Below the pieces are notes generated by a model, which was not told where the DNA came from, made no database searches, and saw only the letters and a list, made by a program, of their open reading frames with translations. DNA of 50,281 nt from Seminavis robusta (taxonomy: Eukaryota; Bacillariophyta; Bacillariophyceae; Naviculales; Naviculaceae): NCBI GenBank assembly GCA_903772945.1, contig CAICTM010000748.1:1-50281 (forward strand). Reading direction: 5' to 3'. Both the position numbers and the translations under genes were made by a program. Each line of letters begins with the position of its first letter. The first letter of the stretch is position 1. Shown here in pieces: positions 19,658 through 28,874 of the stretch.

Positions 19658-20557
19658 ATGCCCGTCACCTGGAATCTTCCGCAACCAAACAAGGTCCACA
19701 AACTCATCGTGTCTCCTGGAAAGGTCCCGGAGATTCTCGCTCCATTGAAAAACAACAAATTCGCCCATAAGAAGTGCAAACTCGTCCTTCACCCTGAGCA
19801 ACGTTCGCTTGACCATCGGCTCGGGAGGTGCGGCCCCAGCCACTTCAAGGAGTCTCTTCACAAGGATGCTGCTGTGAACAAGACCCCACGCAGAAGCTTC
19901 AACAGCACAGCATGCAGACGCTCCAAGTGGGCTACTCCGGAGGATTATTTCTCTTGGCAGGCTCTTCAGAGGAGGGTTGCCCCGAAGACGCCCACACGCA
20001 ACGAACCGACCCCACGCAATCGCTCCAATACCCCATACCGACCCTCCAACCAGGCTATGCAGGAGGATGTTTCTTTGGAGACGGCCACACTCGGGCACAC
20101 CAAGCAGGATGTTGGTTTGAAGGTTACTTCGAAGACAGCCACACGCAAGAAAAAGTCGGTTTCTGTCAAAGTGTCACCAGTCAGCTCAAGTGTGGGCAAA
20201 AGGGCCAAGTTCAATTCTCACGGGCGTTCTTCGACTCCCCACAAGAAGGCCAGCCGCAGGGTCGCCACGGCTTCCAGACCGGAGTCAAATGCCACTCCTA
20301 CTCCTCCAGCTATCCGTCGCACACACTCAATAGACCTTCCGCCTCCCTTCAAGGCCTCCCACTCAAACTTCCACACCCACACCCATACACACACCCACAC
20401 CCACACCGACAACCACAACCACACACACACACACATCCACACACACAACCACACACACAACCACATCCACACCTACACAATCTCCGCACCCACATTGTGT
20501 TGGGGCTCCATTGGTGCCATGTTGTGGTTTGGAAGCTGCTGGGCCCTTCGCCGCTGA
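19658..20557 (+). CDS. Basic low-complexity protein with His/Thr-rich tail, unrecognised
   Basis: 299 codons. The ATG has a good eukaryotic context (CACCATGCC) and a leader-like upstream sequence. The protein is rich in Lys, Arg, Thr and Pro with TPR-, TPT- and KKAS-type short repeats, resembling disordered chromatin-type tails rather than a folded enzyme. From about residue 240 the CA-rich microsatellite is read as HTHTHTH, and the last 25 residues come from a minisatellite. A second + frame (19828-20667) and a minus frame (19433-20098) are also open over this stretch, so coding potential is ambiguous. I recognise no domain. If real, the true C-terminus may differ through splicing. Confidence 0.4.
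   Translation: MPVTWNLPQPNKVHKLIVSPGKVPEILAPLKNNKFAHKKCKLVLHPEQRSLDHRLGRCGPSHFKESLHKDAAVNKTPRRSFNSTACRRSKWATPEDYFSWQALQRRVAPKTPTRNEPTPRNRSNTPYRPSNQAMQEDVSLETATLGHTKQDVGLKVTSKTATRKKKSVSVKVSPVSSSVGKRAKFNSHGRSSTPHKKASRRVATASRPESNATPTPPAIRRTHSIDLPPPFKASHSNFHTHTHTHTHTHTDNHNHTHTHIHTHNHTHNHIHTYTISAPTLCWGSIGAMLWFGSCWALRR
20371..20478. repeat. CA-rich microsatellite
   Basis: An imperfect CACACC/CACA tract of about 108 nt. In the + frame of the overlapping ORF it encodes alternating His and Thr; in the next frame it encodes His and Pro. A second triplet tract (CCA repeats) lies at about 20739-20780. Confidence 0.9.
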
Positions 20558-20900
20558 ACAATGTTGTTGTTTTGGAGCTGCTGGCCCTTCACACGCACCC
20601 ACCGCCACCCAACCCACCGAGTCGAGTCGCCAGGTTGTTTTGGAGCTGCTGGACCCTCAGCCGCTGAACAACCTGGCACCCCTCCCCCCCTGTCATTTTG
20701 GAGCTGCCTTGCATTTGGCCGCTGAATGATACCTGCTCTACCCACCACCACCACACTACCACCACCACCACACTACACACCAATGCCATGTTGTTTTTGG
20801 AGCTGTTGCGGCAGTTCAACAACTGGGCATCCACAACCCACCCCCACCAATTATTCCCCCATCATTTTGGAGTTTCCTTTGCACCTGAAACTGAATGATC
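20518..20900 (+). repeat. Diverged minisatellite, about six copies of TTTTGGAGCTGCTGG
   Basis: Copies with the core TTTGGAGCTGCTGG followed by CCGCTGAACAA or CTGAATGAT start near 20528, 20570, 20639, 20696, 20793 and 20864. Spacing is irregular (about 40-100 bp) and identity falls toward the right. The array runs past the end of the overlapping ORF, so it is a DNA repeat rather than a protein repeat. Confidence 0.7.
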
Positions 20901-20905
20901 CCCAC

Positions 20906-21425
20906 TGAAGCTGAATCAGATCTACCCATCCACAGACGCAACAACAGGCTTCGTTGAGGAAAAGGCCTTTCATGGGCGAGGAGCTACACTTTCGGGCGGG
21001 AGAATCGATGGCTGCTGAAAGGTTAGGACATGCGTGAAGGATAGCCTGATCACACCCCTATGATACCTGGATGCATTAGTCAGAGATCACTGCTGTTTGG
21101 AAGGAAAGGGATTGTCTGACAAACCGCTGTGCAGTCATTATCTGCACGCAACTGTTCAATAGACAGACCCAGTAGTACTTGTTTGAGGAAGGATACTTAC
21201 CCAGTGAACGTGTCTTGTTGCTGAATGGAAAGGGGTAGAGAGTTTCTGCGCAGATTGGCGCTTCTTCGTTCAAGTCCTGGAAACTGAATGACAACTCTAC
21301 ACCAACCCAACCAAAAATATAATGTATATGTATACCAATGTCCTTATTTGCCTCTATAGACCATGGTATCTTTAGTCTGTGCTCTAGCTAGATTGATACT
21401 AGTAGGGTTATCAGTGATTGGGATC
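20906..21425. other. Spacer 3' of the YgfZ-like gene
   Basis: No supportable gene. This is the convergent 3' flank of the ORF at 19658 and of the YgfZ-like gene. Confidence 0.35.
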
Positions 21426-23567
21426 TCAGTTCTTCTTTCGCCGCCTGGCAATGGCTTCTTCTGCCCGTTGTTGAAGTAGCTTCATTTTCTCGGCTTTCCT
21501 CCTTGCCTCCTCTTCCTCTTCCTTGGCATCCACCATGCCAGCATTTTCCCTATCAGCTTCATCTGTTGCCTGTTTCTTCTTATGTCTACGTCTGGCAAGG
21601 GCTTCTTCTGCCCGTTTCTGGAGCATCTGCATTTTTTCTGCCTTCCTTTTTTCTTCAGCTTCCACTTCCACCTCAGTGGCAGTGGTTTTGTCTTTGGCTT
21701 CTTCCACGGTTGTGGCAACTGGGCCATTTGGTTTGTCCTTAGGAATCTTTTTGTTGGCCAGAGACGTGGATGTCATTTGCTGCAGAAACTCACTTGCAGA
21801 AATATCCGAAAACTCCATCTCTGCATATCCTTGCTCCAAAATGTTGTCCCCTGTCAAAAAGGCTTGATCTCGATCCGTGAACATATTCTTTCTCTCCGCA
21901 AGTCTTCGTGACGGGATGCTCCGAAGCATTCCAATGGTAAATGTCCCTCCTACAATGACCTCAAGTCCATCCAACAAATCCATGGGAGGAGGAGCCACCA
22001 TGCCACTGCTACCGGGCACATCAAGGTTGTTCTTGTTGACCATAGCTCGTGGTATCTGCAAGTCTTTGGATTTCATTTGTTTCAAAACAGAGTCGGGACG
22101 TCGAATCAATGCCAATGCCACAGTGCAGAGGTTTCCTGTCCCTTGTGATTCAGCCACCGACGTGAGTGTACCAGCTGGTATTTCTTCATTGCTACCCAAG
22201 ACAAAAAGGTTATCCCCGTTCCGTGGTGGTCTACTGAGGTTGTCACTACCATTTCCATCTTCTTGGTCGTTTTCTTCATCTTGGAAAACAACTGCGTAGA
22301 GACTTCGAGGAGGCCCCCTTGGATTTTTGAGAATGGAAGCAATTCCTTCTTGCCCCAAGTAGCACCCCTTTTCCAAATCAATGATATCCCGTTGATGTTG
22401 TTGCACGTGGAGTTCCAGGGGCGACGGAGACGTAATTAGTGGTTCCTTTTCGGCTCCAGTCATTTCGTATCCAAAGGCAGGTTGTCCCGCTTCAATTCGC
22501 AAGGTTTGGTATTCCAAAGCTTTGATTTCTACGGGTCCTTTTGGGTTGTCGTCGCTGATCAAGTATTCCCAGATTTGGTTGCCGATATCATTGTCATTGT
22601 CGTTGTTTTCATGGTTTAGGAAGAAGAACGTGTATCCCACCATGGCACAATCGGGCAATCCAGTGTATGGCAAAATAAGCAAGGTTGGCAATGTCTCCAC
22701 TGCACCGCTTGCAGTGAAATGAATCATCAAGGATTCCTTTTCGTTTGGAAGGTGAAAAGACGACATGGAATCCGCAGTCGCAGGCAGCAATTCCTGTAGT
22801 TTGGGTATGATTTGTTTCTGGAAGACATTTTGGACATGATCCAGTTGTGTGGATGCCAAGACAAACATGCATTTGTTTTCGGACGTCAAGTCTGTGAGCT
22901 TGACTCGATCCAACGGAAAGATGAAGGGGTCCAATTTTTGAAACAAACTGGCTGCAGAGTGTCCTGGAGAGGGCATGATAAAGGCTTCCGTGTTGGAGTA
23001 CGCCACGGCCAAGATGTCCACGAGTCTCCCCTTGGAATTGAGCAGACATGATTTTTGAAACTGGAGACTGTTTGCCGAAGCATTTTCTTTGAGGGGAGTA
23101 AAGGAACTTGATAGTTTGTTATTGAGAAAGTCCAAGACTCCTTTTCCTTGCAATCTCAGGATACCCGACTCTAATAATGGCTGCTGGTCTTTTGCTTGTT
23201 TTGACGAGAGTAATTTCCAGGCCACACACTGCGAGCTGCACAAAGCCGCTCGTACCGCTTCTCCCCGCATTCCCGCAGGTGTCCCTTCTGGGTAAGCAGA
23301 AGGCATGCTACCCAGCAGCCAGAAGTCATTCCTACCGGTACCGGTATAATAATTGGAAGTAGTGCGCCCCTTAAAGGGTGTTGTTTCTTTTTGGAAGACA
23401 CCGAGTTTTGCTCTGGCCACCGAAGGAGTTCCATGGCCAACAGGGAGGAACGCAGCGGCGAATGGTGCGTGTAGCTGTAGCACCATTGGTAGTAGCAGAG
23501 CACTGAAGATCAGGAAGCCATGTTGCCTCCGACCACAGCTGGCTATATCAACAAGACTGTGACTCAT
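21426..23567 (-). CDS. YgfZ/GcvT-like folate-binding protein (COG0354), plastid-targeted
   Basis: Intronless, 713 aa from the ATG at 23567. A longer form from 23645 is possible, but the chosen start gives a classic presequence: charged start, hydrophobic core FLIFSALLLPMVLQL, then APFAAA|FLP (A39|F40). The small-residue-plus-Phe site is the diatom signal for import through the complex plastid membranes. The body shows the COG0354 signature KGCYLGQE (residues 400-407; KGCYxGQE in YgfZ) and IEAGQPAFGYEMTGAEKEP upstream. YgfZ/IBA57 proteins support Fe-S cluster enzymes with tetrahydrofolate, so a plastid Fe-S maintenance role is inferred. The C-terminus has an unusual duplicated basic helix: RKAEKMQMLQKRAEEALARR, then nearly the same again at the end. 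It is divergent from DUF4336. Confidence 0.85.
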   Translation of the reverse strand: MSHSLVDIASCGRRQHGFLIFSALLLPMVLQLHAPFAAAFLPVGHGTPSVARAKLGVFQKETTPFKGRTTSNYYTGTGRNDFWLLGSMPSAYPEGTPAGMRGEAVRAALCSSQCVAWKLLSSKQAKDQQPLLESGILRLQGKGVLDFLNNKLSSSFTPLKENASANSLQFQKSCLLNSKGRLVDILAVAYSNTEAFIMPSPGHSAASLFQKLDPFIFPLDRVKLTDLTSENKCMFVLASTQLDHVQNVFQKQIIPKLQELLPATADSMSSFHLPNEKESLMIHFTASGAVETLPTLLILPYTGLPDCAMVGYTFFFLNHENNDNDNDIGNQIWEYLISDDNPKGPVEIKALEYQTLRIEAGQPAFGYEMTGAEKEPLITSPSPLELHVQQHQRDIIDLEKGCYLGQEGIASILKNPRGPPRSLYAVVFQDEENDQEDGNGSDNLSRPPRNGDNLFVLGSNEEIPAGTLTSVAESQGTGNLCTVALALIRRPDSVLKQMKSKDLQIPRAMVNKNNLDVPGSSGMVAPPPMDLLDGLEVIVGGTFTIGMLRSIPSRRLAERKNMFTDRDQAFLTGDNILEQGYAEMEFSDISASEFLQQMTSTSLANKKIPKDKPNGPVATTVEEAKDKTTATEVEVEAEEKRKAEKMQMLQKRAEEALARRRHKKKQATDEADRENAGMVDAKEEEEEARRKAEKMKLLQQRAEEAIARRRKKN

Positions 23568-23961
23568 TCTCCTCGCTTTGGATGAAATCTTCACTACTAG
23601 AATGGATACAAGAAGTCCAAGCAAAACATACATGTAATCGAACATCAATAATGCAGAAAAGATCTGGAGATCGTGGGAAGTGGAGAAGTGGAAGGGAGAA
23701 AGATCGAGGAGCGCTGACGTCAGTCTGAAACTGCTGTGCCGCCTTATTAGTATTAACCTTTTTCTTTCCTAAGGTACTGCACTACTAGCTAGCTAGTAGT
23801 CTACTACCAGTCCTGGTAGCTAGACTTCCACTTCAGCACATCCAATGATGGTGTTCAGTTGTTTAGTATCTTTGCAGAGTACCAATTGGGAGGATAGTGC
23901 TGTGGAAGTGTACCGTCGTTTGAATTCGACGTATTGTTGTGCTTGAAGTGTTTTATTTTGT

Positions 23962-23991
23962 GATTCGATTCGATTCGATTCGATTCGATTC
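23962..23991. repeat. GATTC pentanucleotide microsatellite
   Basis: Six perfect GATTC units in tandem, followed by a partial copy. Related GAATC words recur in the next 60 bases on the opposite strand. Confidence 0.95.
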
Positions 23992-24510
23992 AGTGAGTTG
24001 TTGTGCGCCACCTCCCACTTTGCCCCTCCAAAAGGAATCGAATCGACGAATAGATCTGTCACCAATCGTAGTTCATCTTGACCTCGTTGCTTGGGATTCC
24101 AGGGTTCGACTGTATACTGTATATCAAACTAGTCCTAGCTATGTAGTACCAATGCGGGTCAAGAGGCCAAAGGATGACACAGATGGGAGAAAACCAGCAG
24201 AGTGCTGATAATGATACCAGTATTCGTTGTGGATGCAACAAACATAGATCATTGCAATGGTTTGTTATCTGTCTGAAATGATATTTTGATACTCAATCCA
24301 TGACATGAGAAATAAAATTAATGAGGTCGGCTGCAGGACAGCTGCAGACTGCATCAAGGGGATGAGCAAACTTGCTTATGGGGCTACATTGCATTGGTTT
24401 CGTATGGTCAAAGTTACCGGTATATTGAAATAATGGAGCAATTGACTTAATATCAACCCAAAATGTCAGTTAAAAATAATTAATTCGCATTTTGGCTGTA
24501 AAATGAGTAA

Positions 24511-24640
24511 AATTGGATTGGATTGGTTTGAATTGGATTGGATTAGATTCAATTGGATCCATGAAAGTACTGTTATTTGTATAGTAAATACCAATTCAAT
24601 GCAATGCAATCCAATTCAATGCAATCCAATGCAATCCAAT
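24511..24640. repeat. Imperfect inverted repeat of ATTGG/CCAAT units
   Basis: The left arm (24511-24560) is built from ATTGGATTGG units. The right arm (24591-24640) is built from CCAATTCAATGCAAT units, close to its reverse complement, with a loop of about 30 nt. The whole can fold into a hairpin with 50-nt arms. Each arm is itself an internally repetitive array of CCAAT-type pentamers or decamers. Confidence 0.75.
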
Positions 24641-25271
24641 GGAACATAACCTGCCAAAGTAAACAATTGGATACTTTTCGCACAAACTGTACTGCAACGT
24701 ACTACAGTTGTATGTGGAATTCACAACTAAACTATCATTTCTACGGTATCTTATCGAGTACACTACAGCACTACAGCAGCATTTGCCCATCCCCCAATAC
24801 GGCAGGCCAACGATTTTGTCACAAGGCCGCATTGCGTCAGTGTGCTGGCTGAGTCACTAACTGAGTCAGCTCGTGAATAAGAAGATACTAAACTGAGACA
24901 TTGTCGCCCCACCGGATCGGCAACACTCGCCTTTGCCCACCATACCGGTACCATGACACCCACTCAATCACTCAATCAGTCAACCGCTCAGGTTGATCAC
25001 CTCCAGCCACACACAAAAAGCTGCCTCATCATCAGACAAAAAAGATTCGATTCACATCTTCTAAAGGCTGCGTTTTAAACAAGCGCTGCTGCTGGCTGGC
25101 TGATTCAGTTTGCTTACTTCAGTATCCACTGGCGTCGAGAACTCTCCTTTGGTCCCATTCATTTAGAAACCATCCAATTCCACTTTTTCTGCCGTGCGTG
25201 TACCGCCCATGCTCAAGACTAAATGTATAATAGCTCAAGGCTACTGAAGCGACATCAAGATTTTAAAAAAA

Positions 25272-26885
25272 ATGCCCTGGTTCAAATGCTCTCGTGTCTT
25301 CCTTGGAACAAGCTTGTTCTTATTCAGCGGCATTACATGTACATGTAGTAGTTTCGGGTTCCCTCTGCCACGTGCCACAGTAGTCGCCGCCAAAACACCT
25401 CTTGCAAGTCTTTTCGCATCATACCAGAACGACAATGAAACTACTACATGTACCGAACCACAATCTACGACTACTACTACTACTACTACTACTACCAATC
25501 GAAGACACTTTTTCCAACAAGTCACGACCATGGCTACTTCTTTCATTGCTGGAAAATCCATAGTATCCTCATCAGCAGTGGCAGTGGCTGCTGCCTCTCC
25601 CTCCTTTTTGGTCCCCACACCCGCATTTTCCTCGGACCAGTATTGGCCATTGGGAAAAATTGCATTTTCATTACTACCACTGGCAGGAGGAACTAGACGA
25701 GCTACTGTCGAACAATGCATTGTACCAAATACCATGTGGACGTTTGATCAGATTCAGGGAATTGTCAATGTCAATGTGCCCGTTCGATCCACGGTCATTG
25801 CCTTGCAACAAGGAGGACTCTGGATTCACAATCCCGTAGCGCCTACGCAAGAATTCCTGACACGGATACAAGAATTGCAACAACAGTACGGACCGGTCAA
25901 ACACATTGTACTGGGAACGGTCGCATTGGAACACAAGGCCACTCTGGGTGCCTTTGCACGCAACTTTCCAGAAGCAATTGTGTGGGTTCAACCGGGACAG
26001 TGGTCTTTTCCTCTTCCGTTTCCACTTGAATTGCTAGGAGTCTCACAACGCAAAAACAAAGGAACACTGCGAGAACTAGTACCACAAGAGCAATACACAA
26101 CAAATCCACCGGAATGGATCAACGAGATCGACTACGAAATACTGGGACCACTCAAATTCCAATCTGTTGGAGCATTTTCCGAAACTGCATTCTTCCACAA
26201 GCCTACCCAATCACTACTCGTCACTGATGTCGTCATTAGTGTCACTGAAGAACCGCCCGCCATCATCCAAGAAGATCCACGAGCATTGTTGTTCCATTCC
26301 AGAGATTCCGCAGGAGACGACACTCTACTACAGACGGGAGATACCCCCCAATTGAGACGCAAGGGATGGCGTCGCATGGTACAATTCGGGCTCATTTTCT
26401 TTCCTTCACAAATCAACGTCCCTTCGCTGCGTCAAGACATTCGGGATGAACAAATTGTACCACCGCCACTGCGCAATCTGGGACAAGCAGCTGTGCCATT
26501 CAATTTGTATCCCTGGACGTGGAATGACGACAACGATGTTGACAATTTTCGAGCCATTAGCAACAACGGTGCCATGTTCTGCCCTCCGATTCTTACCAAA
26601 CTAATTCTGGATCGAGAACCACAACGGACACTGGCATGGGTCGATCGAGTCTGTGAACGATTTCGAGACATGAAACGCGTTGTCCCGTGTCATTTGAACA
26701 ATGACATACAAGTCACATCCGCCAAGGAATTCTCACAAGCATTTAACAGTCTGCGGTGTAGCAGCAGTACAACAATAACCGGACGAGGTCCACTTCGAGA
26801 GGATTTACGGTTGCTACAGAATGCATCGGATCTTCTCACACAACTGCAAGTTGTAGCTCCCACGCAAGTAGAGTGCCGGCAATAA
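25272..26885 (+). CDS. DUF4336 protein, probably thylakoid lumen or plastid
   Basis: Intronless, 537 aa. The N-terminus has a signal peptide (VFLGTSLFLFSGITCTC) ending at SS|FGFP, the diatom plastid Phe motif (F28). A Thr run from an ACT microsatellite (residues 66-75) is followed by a second targeting element: NRRHFFQQ (twin Arg 77-78), a hydrophobic Ala/Ser stretch, and a possible lumen cleavage near PTPAFS. The body matches DUF4336: MWTFDQIQG, NVPVRSTVIALQQGGLWI, NPVAPTQEF, VKHIVLGTVALEHKATLGAF and PGQWSFPL. This family is found in cyanobacteria, algae and plants and has a metallo-beta-lactamase-like layout, but its biochemical function is not known to me. GxxALEHKxxxGxFA is the most conserved word. 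Confidence 0.85.
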   Translation: MPWFKCSRVFLGTSLFLFSGITCTCSSFGFPLPRATVVAAKTPLASLFASYQNDNETTTCTEPQSTTTTTTTTTTNRRHFFQQVTTMATSFIAGKSIVSSSAVAVAAASPSFLVPTPAFSSDQYWPLGKIAFSLLPLAGGTRRATVEQCIVPNTMWTFDQIQGIVNVNVPVRSTVIALQQGGLWIHNPVAPTQEFLTRIQELQQQYGPVKHIVLGTVALEHKATLGAFARNFPEAIVWVQPGQWSFPLPFPLELLGVSQRKNKGTLRELVPQEQYTTNPPEWINEIDYEILGPLKFQSVGAFSETAFFHKPTQSLLVTDVVISVTEEPPAIIQEDPRALLFHSRDSAGDDTLLQTGDTPQLRRKGWRRMVQFGLIFFPSQINVPSLRQDIRDEQIVPPPLRNLGQAAVPFNLYPWTWNDDNDVDNFRAISNNGAMFCPPILTKLILDREPQRTLAWVDRVCERFRDMKRVVPCHLNNDIQVTSAKEFSQAFNSLRCSSSTTITGRGPLREDLRLLQNASDLLTQLQVVAPTQVECRQ

Positions 26886-27206
26886 TAGCTATGGTACAGG
26901 CACATACCGGTAGATGGCAAGGTATTGTACAGGTACTTGTAGAAACGTCCCTGCTTTAGCTAGGTAGCGATGCTCGACTACTACAGGAGTTCCAAAGACA
27001 TATCCATTATTTGGTAACATTGAGATGAGTGCAGAGGTGTTGTGAATGTTGTGATGGCTCCTCTCGGTCGCTCGATTGGATCATTCTGGCACTGCAGTAA
27101 CACTGGCTTGAGTAGTCACGGATCATTCATGACCCATTGAAATGCTTCGCGACCGCGATATGAGAATTGAGAACCGTCGCAGCAACAGAACAGTCAATGG
27201 AGATAG
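26886..27206. other. Spacer between DUF4336 and the CHMP7-like gene
   Basis: 320 bp in which I see no gene. One TACCGGTA site lies near 26905, just after the DUF4336 stop. Confidence 0.4.
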
Positions 27207-28874
27207 ATGAGCATGGCTTCCGCTGGTGGCATTACTTATAGCAGCAGTAGCAGTGCTGGTACCGATTCTGCTGAGGCTGATGATGGTTGGCGTAGTTCGT
27301 GGAGTGCCTGTCATTACAAGACCTGTTTGAGCCGAAGCTCTCTGGTTGCTTGCCCCGAGCAAGTTCAGGAATTCACCATCAACAGCATCAACAACCAGGG
27401 CAATGACAAATCAAAGATTTTATGGTCGATGCCCCAACAGGGCGAAGTGACAATCTGGACTTACGCTTCGCCTTCAAGAGAACATGATAGTGGTGAGTCC
27501 ATGGAGAGACACAATGCCATGATGGAGTCTCTGGTTGCCAATCATCTAGTATCACTAGAGACAGAACAGGAGGATGCTGTAAAAGACAAGACTTCTTTCG
27601 ACACACCAACATCACCAATGAAGCAGCAAGATTCCAGTGGTGGAGTCATGCAGTATGTGACGTCGGCGTTGAGTCCAATTGCGGGTTTGTTTTCTCCCAG
27701 TCGTCCCACGATGTCTTCATTTTACGACGAAGAGGACGATGCCTTGAAGGATTGGTCTGACTTTGCCAAGGCATTGGAAGAGGAAGAAGACGATGCCAGG
27801 CAACCTCCAAAAATCGACAATACTGGTACTACCAGTACAGTTGCGTGGCAAGATCCAATATTGAACATACCCCTGACAGTAGAGTGTTTCCTCTGTTTGC
27901 AAGAGGCTGTGGAACAATCACTCCAAGCAGAGCCGACCAGGGATCAGGGATTTCCGCTGATGCTTGCACGTTGGCGCTCGGCGACAAACACTACCACTGA
28001 ACATTCCGAGACACCCACATGCTGGATGGATTGGGTTCAAGCCGTGGGGAACCTCAACAATCGACATCCACCACACACTCTATTAACGCGTCTTTCCGAG
28101 ACTCAAATCGATTTCCTCCTTGATTGTCTTGTCAGTACAGGAAAAATCACACTAATCCACCATGACGACGAAGAATTAGTGGCCTTCATGCCCAAACAAC
28201 AACAACAGCAGCAAATGTACCTTGAATTCCTAGCTTCCTGGTACAAAATCTCTCGCGCTGTGCAAGGTGTGGAACACCAACGGGAACAATGGGCCCAGAA
28301 ATCTCAACAATGGGCTCGTCGTGCGCTAGAAGAACGCCAGTCATCAAGCAGCCAACAAGCTGGATTGGTGTCATTTAAATTACACAAGCAGTACCAGAAG
28401 CACCTGGAAGAGACCGAGGGCACCTTGTTGAGTTTAGAACAGGCTCAACATGCCATGGAAACATCCTGGCATCAACAACAGCTCGTGGATGCTTTGAAGA
28501 CATCCAATCTGACTCTGCAGCAGCAACAACAGCAACAAATGGGGGAGCAAGTAGGCAATGTCATGGAAACCTATCGCAATGAATTGGAATTGCTCGGAAC
28601 CATGCAGACTTCCTGGGCGTCTTCCGTCCACCCTAGTACCGAATTGGATGAAGAGGACTTGATGGCTGAGCTGGTGGGGTTGTCCCTCCCCCATGACGGC
28701 CAAGGCACGCTATTTCAACAAGGGAATCCCAACAAACAGGGACTGCTCTCATCAACAAGTACTCCCATGAACTCTTCCATTTGTGTACACCCACTGGGAA
28801 CAACCAAGGAGAACATCCTGGTGGCATCCAAGGGAGAGGAAAGAAGGGCAAAGCAGGCACTGGTGGCAGACTGA
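27207..28874 (+). CDS. CHMP7/Snf7-like ESCRT-III-type protein
   Basis: Intronless, 555 aa. The N-terminal 250 residues are Ser-rich and acidic. A middle region has winged-helix-like wording (LLTRLSETQIDFLLDCLVST and KITLIHHDDEELVAF, from about residue 292), as in the first half of CHMP7. The C-terminal half is a long coiled coil: LHKQYQKHLEETEGTLLSLE, an ALKTSNLTLQ segment, a Gln run, then GNVMETYRNELELLGTMQ. It ends in ELDEEDLMAELVGL (about 479-492), like the acidic C-terminal helix of Snf7 proteins. ESCRT-III/CHMP7 acts in membrane scission and nuclear-envelope sealing; that role is inferred. Two polyGln runs (about residues 331 and 437) interrupt the fold. Assignment by layout, so moderate confidence. 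Confidence 0.6.
   Translation: MSMASAGGITYSSSSSAGTDSAEADDGWRSSWSACHYKTCLSRSSLVACPEQVQEFTINSINNQGNDKSKILWSMPQQGEVTIWTYASPSREHDSGESMERHNAMMESLVANHLVSLETEQEDAVKDKTSFDTPTSPMKQQDSSGGVMQYVTSALSPIAGLFSPSRPTMSSFYDEEDDALKDWSDFAKALEEEEDDARQPPKIDNTGTTSTVAWQDPILNIPLTVECFLCLQEAVEQSLQAEPTRDQGFPLMLARWRSATNTTTEHSETPTCWMDWVQAVGNLNNRHPPHTLLTRLSETQIDFLLDCLVSTGKITLIHHDDEELVAFMPKQQQQQQMYLEFLASWYKISRAVQGVEHQREQWAQKSQQWARRALEERQSSSSQQAGLVSFKLHKQYQKHLEETEGTLLSLEQAQHAMETSWHQQQLVDALKTSNLTLQQQQQQQMGEQVGNVMETYRNELELLGTMQTSWASSVHPSTELDEEDLMAELVGLSLPHDGQGTLFQQGNPNKQGLLSSTSTPMNSSICVHPLGTTKENILVASKGEERRAKQALVAD

Larger units (their letters stand above)
23568..25271. promoter_or_regulatory. Divergent intergenic region between two plastid-protein genes
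   Basis: The 1.7 kb between YgfZ-like (-) and DUF4336 (+) must hold both promoters. No gene is supportable. It contains the GATTC microsatellite, a large imperfect inverted repeat (24511-24640), and isolated TACCGGTA sites near 24417 and 24944. Promoter elements themselves are not recognisable. Confidence 0.35.

Noticed and set aside
19433..20098. 221-codon minus-strand ORF opposite the basic ORF
   Set aside because: It mirrors the + frame in composition, has no domain, and the + strand has the better start context. It is probably a shadow.
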